From the NCBI GenBank assembly GCA_965242785.1, contig CBDETA010000004.1, positions 992,001 through 1,056,000 of the forward strand: DNA of 64,000 nt. Direction: 5' to 3'. The notes beneath the pieces were generated by a model. That model was not told the DNA's origin and did not search any database. It was given only the letters and a program-made list of their open reading frames with translations. This DNA comes from Maricaulis sp965242785. GTDB lineage: Bacteria; Pseudomonadota; Alphaproteobacteria; Caulobacterales; Maricaulaceae. How positions within the stretch are numbered: position 1 is the stretch's first letter; every line of letters starts with the position of its first letter. The position numbers and the translations under genes were made by a program. Positions 58,052 through 64,000 of the stretch are shown here, piece by piece.

Positions 58052-58888
58052 TTATCCGCCGACGTGCTCGAGCAGGGCCGGAACGGCAAACACGGCCCAG
58101 GCATTGTTGGCCACATGACCGATCACGGGCGCCGCAACCCGGCCGGTCATCACCCGGGCCAGTCCCAGCGCCAGACCCAGAATGAAGGTGGAAATCATCA
58201 CCATCAGGCCCTGGGTGATGTGCAAGAGGCCGAACGCCGCCGCCGAAATGACAATGGCAAAAAGGGCCGGTACGCCGCGCGCCATCATCATCGGCAGCAT
58301 CCAGCCGCGAAACAGGATCTCCTCGACCAGCGGGGCCGCGACCAGGGTCAGCAGGATGACGGCCCACAGGGCGGCACCGGACTGGGCGAACTCGTCGATA
58401 TTGGACAGGTCCTCTCGGCTGGCACCGCCGGACAGGGTCAGGCTGGGGTCGGCCATGGCGTATTCGTGCAGCATCAGCGTGATCCGGCCGCCGATGATGA
58501 TCATGAAAGCGAGCACGGCCAGGCCGGCCGCGACCTCGCCCAGGCTGACCGGCAGGACCGAAAAGGCGCTGTGATGCACGCCATGGCGCTTCAGGCGCTC
58601 CCACAGGATCAGCGCGAAACAGGCATAGCCCATCACCAGCGCGGCAAAGCTTGTGGTCGAGAAATTGATCTGCAGCGCGTCACCGCCCAGTTGCGACCAG
58701 GCAATGATGACAGCGATCTGGAAGGCGTAGGCCAGGCCGATCATCAGGATCGGCCAGACCAGCATGCCGGGCAGGGAGTGGATGACCGCCAGCCGGCTCT
58801 CATTATCCGTGATCCGCGCGAAGACATCACTTCGCCGGAACGGCCAGGGAACTGGCCGGGTCGTCAATGAGCCCGCGGATTGCGGCAT
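58052..58888 (-). CDS. CPBP-family intramembrane protease
   Basis: A 278-residue membrane protein with about seven segments. The glutamate pair is in LVEEILFRGWMLP, the second motif in AAFGLLHITQG and the third is probably HVANN, as in Rce1/CPBP (Abi) proteases. ATG 58888 is used because GAGGGG lies 6 bases upstream; ATG 58894 has the same motif directly adjacent. Substrate unknown. Confidence 0.88.
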   Translation of the reverse strand: MPQSAGSLTTRPVPWPFRRSDVFARITDNESRLAVIHSLPGMLVWPILMIGLAYAFQIAVIIAWSQLGGDALQINFSTTSFAALVMGYACFALILWERLKRHGVHHSAFSVLPVSLGEVAAGLAVLAFMIIIGGRITLMLHEYAMADPSLTLSGGASREDLSNIDEFAQSGAALWAVILLTLVAAPLVEEILFRGWMLPMMMARGVPALFAIVISAAAFGLLHITQGLMVMISTFILGLALGLARVMTGRVAAPVIGHVANNAWAVFAVPALLEHVGG

Positions 58889-59054
58889 GTTCATCCCCTC
58901 GCTGGCGTTATGCTTAACCGCTCGTTGCCGACGCTTAAACGTCAAATTTAGAAGAGTGTCCCATAACGGTGCGCATAGACGCCTGACTGCAACAGTCGAA
59001 AAGACGGATAACCGGTCCGGCGTCGAACAAGAAGCGACCGAAAAGGCGTGGGTG

Positions 59055-60500
59055 ATGGTGAAATCAGTTCTGATCGTCGATGACGATCCGACGCAACGCC
59101 GCCTTCTTCAGGCGGTGATCGAGAAGCAGGGCTATCGCGCCGAAACCGCTGAAAGCGGTGAGGCGGCCCTGGATCGCGTGGCATCCCCGGGGATCGATGT
59201 CATGCTGCTGGATCTGATCATGCCCGGTATGGACGGTATGGAAACGCTGGAAGCGCTCCAGCGCAAGCAGCCGGACCTGCCGGTCATCGTGCTCACGGCG
59301 AGCGGGGGAATCGAGACGGTGGTGTCCGCGATGCGGGCCGGGGCCGTCGACTTTTTCGTCAAACCCGCCTCGCCGGAACGTATTGCGGTGTCGATCCGCA
59401 ATGCGCTGAAGGTTCAGAACCTGTCCGGGGAAGTGCAGCGCCTGTCGAAAAAGGCCGAAAACAAGCTCGGCTTCTCCGACATGATTGCCGGTGCGCCGGC
59501 GATGCAGCAGGTGGTTCGCCTCGGCGAGCGCGCCGCGCAGTCGGACATTCCGATCCTGATCACGGGTGAAAGCGGCGTCGGCAAGGAGCTGGTCGCCGGC
59601 TCGATCATGGCCGCGTCCAAGCGCGCCAATGGTCCCTTTGTCACCGTGAACTGCGGTGCCATTCCGGAAAACCTGGTGGAGTCCATCCTGTTCGGCCACG
59701 AGAAAGGCGCTTTCACCGGCGCCGTGGGCAAGCATATGGGCAAGTTCCAGGAGGCCGATGGCGGCACGCTCTTCCTCGACGAGATCGGCGAACTGCCGCT
59801 GGACATGCAGGTCAAGCTGCTGCGCGCCTTGCAGGAAGGCGAGGTCGACCCGGTCGGCTCCAAGCGCCCGGTCAAGGTAGATGTGCGGATCATCTCCGCC
59901 ACCAATCGTGACCTGGCCGAACAAGTGGCTGCCGGAAACTTCCGCGAAGACCTGTTCTACCGCCTGAATGTTTTCCCGATCGAGGTGCCCTCGCTTCGCG
60001 CCCGCAAGGAAGACATTCCGGCCCTGGTCCGCCATTTCATCGGCCGTTTCAACGCCCAGGAAAACAAGTCGATCCTGGACGCCGCGCCGGAAACCCATGC
60101 GCTGCTGGCCGCCTATGACTGGCCGGGCAATGTGCGTCAGCTGGAAAATTCGGTCTTCCGCGCCGTCGTCCTGTCGGACGGTGAAACGCTGAAGCCGGAG
60201 GACTTCCCGCAGATTTCCGGCCTGTCGCCGGATCTGTCGGCCCTGCCGGTGCCGGCCGAGGTGTCGGAGGGCTCACTGATCGCCGCGGCGAACGAGCATG
60301 GTCCGGTGGAGATCATGGATGCCGGCGGCAATCTGCGCTCGCTGGAAGAGATCGAACGCGACCTCATCGAGTTCGCCATCGAGACCTATGCCGGCCGGAT
60401 GAGTGAAGTGGCACGCCGCCTGGGCGTCGGCCGCTCCACGCTCTACCGCAAGGTTCGCGAATACGAGCTGGATGTGGACGGGGTCCGCGCCACGGGCTGA
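59055..60500 (+). CDS. Sigma-54-dependent response regulator (NtrC family)
   Basis: A 481-residue transcription activator. Receiver domain residues 1-120 with Asp53 (LLDLIMPG) and Lys (FVKPAS); AAA+ domain with Walker A GESGVGKE (171-178), the sigma-54 contact loop GAFTGA (218-223) and Walker B GTLFLDEIGE; and a C-terminal Fis HTH (SEVARRLGVGRSTLYRKVREY). ATG 59055 fits the receiver start. No sensor kinase is adjacent, so it is orphan here. A terminator follows. Confidence 0.95.
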   Translation: MVKSVLIVDDDPTQRRLLQAVIEKQGYRAETAESGEAALDRVASPGIDVMLLDLIMPGMDGMETLEALQRKQPDLPVIVLTASGGIETVVSAMRAGAVDFFVKPASPERIAVSIRNALKVQNLSGEVQRLSKKAENKLGFSDMIAGAPAMQQVVRLGERAAQSDIPILITGESGVGKELVAGSIMAASKRANGPFVTVNCGAIPENLVESILFGHEKGAFTGAVGKHMGKFQEADGGTLFLDEIGELPLDMQVKLLRALQEGEVDPVGSKRPVKVDVRIISATNRDLAEQVAAGNFREDLFYRLNVFPIEVPSLRARKEDIPALVRHFIGRFNAQENKSILDAAPETHALLAAYDWPGNVRQLENSVFRAVVLSDGETLKPEDFPQISGLSPDLSALPVPAEVSEGSLIAAANEHGPVEIMDAGGNLRSLEEIERDLIEFAIETYAGRMSEVARRLGVGRSTLYRKVREYELDVDGVRATG

Positions 60501-60566
60501 GGCCTGACAAAAACATAGCCTCCCTGCCACGGGAAGGCACCGCGCTCGCAAGCGGGCGGGGACGGA

Positions 60567-60605
60567 CGGGCCGGCACTTGGGTGTGCCGGCCCGTTGCTG
60601 TTTTG
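60567..60605 (+). terminator. Terminator after the sigma-54 regulator
   Basis: CGGGCCGGCAC and GTGCCGGCCCG form a perfect 11-bp stem with a 6-base loop, followed by the weak T-run TTGCTGTTTT. Confidence 0.82.
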
Positions 60606-60845
60606 GGCGGGCTCGGCAGTTGAGTCCTACAGATCCGTCAATTGGTAGTGAATGAGCTTGGCTGACGCTTGAAACAGCCCTTTTGCATCAGCGCGGCTTC
60701 GTGGCGAAATGGTTTGAAAACTGGGGGGCCCTGTTTTCCTCTCGGCTTTCCTCGAGGAAGGTGCCACGGGCTAAGGTGTCGCTTCCGCTCTCGAATTCGC
60801 CCAAGCTATGATGCCAATCGAACAAAATTGTTGGTCGAGGGTTTG
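60606..60845. other. Non-coding, AT-richer stretch
   Basis: No gene or RNA could be supported here. A small hairpin (GAAAAC...GTTTTC) lies near 60717-60739. Base composition is clearly more AT-rich than the neighbouring genes, as is the small ORF that follows. Confidence 0.4.
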
Positions 60846-61022
60846 ATGGTGAAAAAATCTGCTTCAATCATCAAATTTGTATTGGCCGTGGTTATGGTTC
60901 TCATGGGTATATTTTTGTTGGCATCCGCCTTGTTCGGCTTGAGTATAAGCCCACTTGTTATGGTGTCTGGTTTGGCTGTTTTCTTGGTTTTCGTGTGGCT
61001 TCATGGGAGACAAGGTGGCTAG
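60846..61022 (+). CDS. 58-residue membrane peptide in an AT-richer islet
   Basis: A 58-residue ORF: a basic start (VKKSASIIKF), two hydrophobic helices (about 10-29 and 34-52) and a basic tail (HGRQGG). Codon use (TTG, TTT, ATA, GTT) differs from the neighbours, which prefer GC-ending codons. No strong ribosome-binding site (GAGGG at about 10 bases). It may be a transferred small membrane protein or a toxin-like peptide; the family is not recognised. Confidence 0.55.
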   Translation: MVKKSASIIKFVLAVVMVLMGIFLLASALFGLSISPLVMVSGLAVFLVFVWLHGRQGG

Positions 61023-61195
61023 CGCTGAACTGAGCCTGGGGAAAAACAGTAAAAAGCAGGGACAGCAATTCCCCTCGGAGCTGCCCGGACAGCCACAGTT
61101 TGCAATGCGCGCGCCTGCGCAGTCGTTCCAAAATCGGTACATGCCCCCGGTTTCTATGCCGGATCGTCGCAGCTGATGCGAGGAAGCAGCGCGTG

Positions 61196-61621
61196 CTAGT
61201 GAGCGGAAAGGGAGGCGGGTTGGCGTTGGCGCCAGCCGGCATAGACCGGCATCAGGGCGGCTTCCCGACGGAAGCGTGCCTTGAGCTGACGCACTAGCCG
61301 GGTCAGCGAGGCTTCGACGGTGGCGGTGACCTCGCCCTGCAGGAGGCCGAGTTCGATGCGGGTGCGATGGATGTCGATGCGCGAGGCGAGCCCGCGCAAC
61401 TGGTCGTCCAGGTGCAGGACGTAGTCCCGGGTCAGGGGATCCGCCGCCAGCGGGTCATAGATCTTCGACATGCGCTCTTGGGACAGAAGGTCCAGTGCCA
61501 TCATCGCCTGGTGAAAGGCGGCTTCACCCACGCCGCAGGCCAAACCCGAGCGTTCGGCAGTGTCGAGCGCAGTGAAGAGCTGGGTTTCAAGGTCCTGGAA
61601 GAATTGGAGCTGGCGCGGCAT
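61196..61621 (-). CDS. Hypothetical helical protein
   Basis: A 141-residue mostly helical protein, hydrophilic, with no signal peptide. It contains LQFFQDLETQLFTALDTAE, a middle helix QAMMALDLLSQERMSKIYDPLAADP and a basic C-terminal segment VRQLKARFRREAALMPVYAGWRQRQ-like. Codon use is like the native genes. I recognise no family. Confidence 0.68.
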   Translation of the reverse strand: MPRQLQFFQDLETQLFTALDTAERSGLACGVGEAAFHQAMMALDLLSQERMSKIYDPLAADPLTRDYVLHLDDQLRGLASRIDIHRTRIELGLLQGEVTATVEASLTRLVRQLKARFRREAALMPVYAGWRQRQPASLSAH

Positions 61622-61716
61622 CGTCTCACCCGATCAGTTGATGCCGGCCAAGCTAGACCTCCAGTCGCGCTTGCGCGCGTGAAAACCGGGATGAGGTTTA
61701 ACCGCGGGCTAATCGC

Positions 61717-63687
61717 TCAATCGGTGCCCAGGACCCGCTCCACGAATTCGGCCTGCCGGCGGAAGTAAAACAGGCGATTGGACAGCTTCTGCCAGCCATG
61801 GCCTTCGTCCGGGATGCGGATGAAGACGGCCTCGACGCCATTCTCGCGCAGGATGCGGACCATGGTTTCCGTCTCTGAGATGTCGATGCGCGGGTCCATC
61901 ACGCCATGACTGTAGAGGACGGGCACATCGATCCGGTCGGCCTGCCGGATCGGCGAGTTCTCGGTGTAATACTGGCGCCAGTCGCTGTCGGTGATGTCGC
62001 CGTACTCGATGCGGTCGGACGCCTTGAGTGCGGGGGAAGCGATTTCCAGCGCTGCGACCCAGTCCGACACGCCAAACCGGGAAATTCCGGCGACGAAATG
62101 GCCGGGGAAGTTGGCCAGGACCGCATTGACCATGTAGCCGCCATAGGACCCGCCGGAGACGGCGGCGCGGTCGACATCGACCCGACCGTCGGCGCGCAAG
62201 TGTTCCAGCATGTCGATCAGGTCGCGCACGCTGTCGAGCCGGTTCTGGCGGTCGTCCAGCGTCACATAGGTTCGCCCGAAACCGGTGGAGCCGCGGACAT
62301 TCGGCTGAAAGACGGCAACGCCGCGATCGACATGATATTGCACCACGGGTTCAAAACTCGCCACGGACTGGCTGGTCGGTCCGCCATGGACTTCCACCAG
62401 CAGGGGCGGCAGGCCATCGCCGGCGGATGCGGCGTCGGGCAGGTAGAGCAGGCCCTGCAGCTCGACCCCGTCCCGCGCCGTCATCCGGATCGATTGCGGC
62501 CGGACCAGACGGTCCGGATCCAGACCGGCAAGGGTGGATTGGAAGGTGTGGTCCAACGAGCCGGTTGCCATGTCCCAGACCAGGATATCCCCGGGCGTGC
62601 GCCAGCCATTGACGGTGATGGCGAGCCGGTTGGAGTTGTCCGTGCAGCTGAGCCAGTAGTAGCCCTCCGGAAGATCCGGCGGGGTCAGGTCTTCACCGCT
62701 GGCCAGGTCCCGCACATGCAGGTGGAAGAAGCCGTCATGATTGGTGGTCCAGGCGAGATAGCGGTCATCGCTTCCGCACAACATGACACTGCCGCTGTCA
62801 GCGGCCTCGGAATGGATGGTCTCCATCTCTCCGGTCGCAAAAACATAGCGCGTCACGGCGGCAAACTCGTGATTGAGGTTGGTGGCGAACCAGACACTCT
62901 CCCCGTCATCGCTCCAGGCAAAACCGCCATCGCCATGATTGGCGCGCGGGTCCGGTTCCGACAGGGTGGTCAGTTCGCCGCTGGCCAGGTCCAGCACGAA
63001 GAGATTGTCGGAATCCTCGCCGACCGCCTCGGTGACGATGACCCGCTCCCCGCCGGGCGAAATGGCGCCTGCGCGGAAGGCAAACTCGCCCTCGAACTTC
63101 AGTTCGCTCAGACCGGTTGCGAGGTCGGCGACATAGATGTCGAAATCCAGCCCGTTCCGCTCGGTCGAGGCGTAGACAATGGACGCGCTGTCGGCGGTGA
63201 TGTCGCCAAAGCTGCGAAAGCCATTGGCCGTTGCGGGCAGAAGCAGGCGTTCGCTCGATCCATCCGCACTGACGAAATAATAGGCGGGCCGCTCATTGCC
63301 GTCATTGTCGGCGCCGTAGATCAGGCCGCTCCCGTCCGGCAGCCAGCGATAGAAGGAGATGCCATTGCCGAAGGTCAGCTGTCTGGGCTGACCGCCCGCG
63401 GCGGAGCTGATCCACAATTGCTCCAGACCGGTGATGTCCTGGGCAAAGGCGACCTGGCTGCCGTCGGGCGACAACAGTCCGCGCCCGACACCGGAGGCCA
63501 TCAGATAGCGGCCGATATCAGCCGGGTCCTCTCCGGCCAGGCCAACGCTCATCGGTTCATCGGAAGGCTCGATTGCTTCAATGGACAAGTCGGCCCCGGC
63601 ATGGCCGCCGGCCGTGTTCGTGGTCTGGGCAAAGGCACCGCCGGTGATCAGGCAGGCAGCCAGCATTGTCTGGACCAGGCGTTCCAT
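61717..63687 (-). CDS. S9-family serine peptidase (prolyl oligopeptidase type)
   Basis: A 656-residue exported peptidase: signal peptide ending GGAFAQ, beta-propeller residues about 55-390, then the alpha/beta hydrolase domain. The nucleophile is Ser514 in GGSYGGYM; Asp598 (HGVMDPR) or Asp602 and His630 (DEGHGW) complete the triad. It resembles dipeptidyl aminopeptidase/acylaminoacyl peptidase. ATG 63687 follows GGAGAG at 5 bases; ATG 63690 is adjacent. Confidence 0.93.
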   Translation of the reverse strand: MERLVQTMLAACLITGGAFAQTTNTAGGHAGADLSIEAIEPSDEPMSVGLAGEDPADIGRYLMASGVGRGLLSPDGSQVAFAQDITGLEQLWISSAAGGQPRQLTFGNGISFYRWLPDGSGLIYGADNDGNERPAYYFVSADGSSERLLLPATANGFRSFGDITADSASIVYASTERNGLDFDIYVADLATGLSELKFEGEFAFRAGAISPGGERVIVTEAVGEDSDNLFVLDLASGELTTLSEPDPRANHGDGGFAWSDDGESVWFATNLNHEFAAVTRYVFATGEMETIHSEAADSGSVMLCGSDDRYLAWTTNHDGFFHLHVRDLASGEDLTPPDLPEGYYWLSCTDNSNRLAITVNGWRTPGDILVWDMATGSLDHTFQSTLAGLDPDRLVRPQSIRMTARDGVELQGLLYLPDAASAGDGLPPLLVEVHGGPTSQSVASFEPVVQYHVDRGVAVFQPNVRGSTGFGRTYVTLDDRQNRLDSVRDLIDMLEHLRADGRVDVDRAAVSGGSYGGYMVNAVLANFPGHFVAGISRFGVSDWVAALEIASPALKASDRIEYGDITDSDWRQYYTENSPIRQADRIDVPVLYSHGVMDPRIDISETETMVRILRENGVEAVFIRIPDEGHGWQKLSNRLFYFRRQAEFVERVLGTD

Positions 63688-63752
63688 CATCTCTCTCCGC
63701 CGATAGACAGGACCGAGACTAGGGGCGGCATGATCGAGCGGCAAGCGCGGGA

Positions 63753-64000
63753 CTAGTTGTCCGGGGCCTCGTCCGGATCGGGAACGATGCGAAACCTGGC
63801 GCGCAAGGCTTCCGGTGTCTCTGCGGGCCGCGCACGGGGCGTCTCATCGGCCTGCGTGGGCGTCTCGGACTCCAGATCGTCATGGATATCGCGCGAGCGC
63901 GAGGTTTTCTGGGGCGTTTTCTTGCGGAAGCCATGGCCGCGCGACATCGGCTTGCGGGCCTTGCCCTTTGCCTTCTTCTCGATCTCGCGCAGCTTGTAGG
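63753..64000 (-). CDS. Basic C-terminal fragment of a protein starting beyond the window
   Basis: The frame ending at 63753 is open to the right edge, so at least 81 residues belong to a larger protein whose start is outside. The visible part is strongly basic (REIEKKAKGKARKPMSRGHGFRKK-like), then acidic/proline-rich (RDIHDDLESETPTQ), and ends DPDEAPDN. Low complexity suggests a disordered, possibly nucleic-acid-binding tail. An internal ATG at 63947 exists but has no ribosome-binding site. Confidence 0.55.
   Translation of the reverse strand, partial: YKLREIEKKAKGKARKPMSRGHGFRKKTPQKTSRSRDIHDDLESETPTQADETPRARPAETPEALRARFRIVPDPDEAPDN

Overview
The window is GC-rich, gene-dense bacterial chromosome that reads as a free-living aerobic alphaproteobacterium, most likely of the Caulobacterales/Maricaulales group (Maricaulis- or Hyphomonas-like). 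The grounds are a large TonB-dependent receptor of the Xanthomonas/Caulobacter type, COQ9 divergent from rpsU, a three-gene pntAA-pntAB-pntB transhydrogenase next to an aa3-oxidase subunit IV-like gene, and paired DUF465 genes. This placement rests on gene content and order only. I found no rRNA, tRNA, CRISPR array, prophage or insertion sequence.

Layout. At 1-2619 (minus, running off the left edge) is a fusion of a periplasmic TAXI-type solute-binding domain, a CASTOR/POLLUX-like ion-channel pore and tandem RCK domains; it is the most unusual object here. At 2620-8360 is a hemicellulose/oligosaccharide locus: two LacI-type operator sequences, a TonB-dependent receptor, a GH43 glycosidase lipoprotein and a secreted esterase. 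At 8357-18971 (minus) lies an almost complete branched-chain amino-acid superoperon, ilvL-ilvD-ilvC-ilvG-ilvM-leuA-ilvE-leuC-leuD-leuB, mostly with overlapping or abutting genes and headed by a Leu/Val/Ile-rich leader peptide and a 19-bp-stem terminator (attenuation). From 19174 to 22387 are a DUF454 protein, the ammonium transporter amtB and a TIGR02001 outer-membrane protein. A metzincin protease and a Ycf48-like lipoprotein follow (22601-26124, minus), then a molybdenum-cofactor operon moaA-D-E-B-C-moeA (26201-30115, minus) and glutamate synthase gltD-gltB with pyrophosphatase ppa (30551-37124).

From 37189 to 45436 the genes are mixed housekeeping: an SDR, a TPR protein, two DUF465 proteins around ubiX, a GGDEF cyclase, purE-purK with a metallophosphatase, alternative oxidase, COQ9 and ribosomal protein bS21, which appears to start at an ATC codon. 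A REP-like inverted repeat follows. From 45703 to 54265 are a NatAB-like ABC exporter, a DksA-type zinc protein, a 2OG-Fe(II) oxygenase, a DUF4269 protein, a methyltransferase, a small secreted protein built of SFPD repeats, the transhydrogenase and the COX IV-like gene. From 54462 to the right edge are a DUF7010 membrane protein with a DesK/DesR-like two-component system, an alpha/beta hydrolase, a CPBP protease, a sigma-54 response regulator, an AT-richer islet with a 58-residue membrane peptide, an S9 peptidase and a truncated basic protein.

Functional links. Nitrogen assimilation (amtB, gltBD) sits near the aminotransferase-dependent BCAA operon. Quinone and redox genes (ubiX, COQ9, AOX, pnt, COX IV-like) recur. 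A short motif TTGCNNTGCAGC occurs in four promoter regions (channel/TonB receptor, ilvL, amtB, ppa), with a weaker version before pntAA, and may mark a shared regulon. Four convergent gene pairs share a CTAG tetranucleotide as overlapping stop codons.
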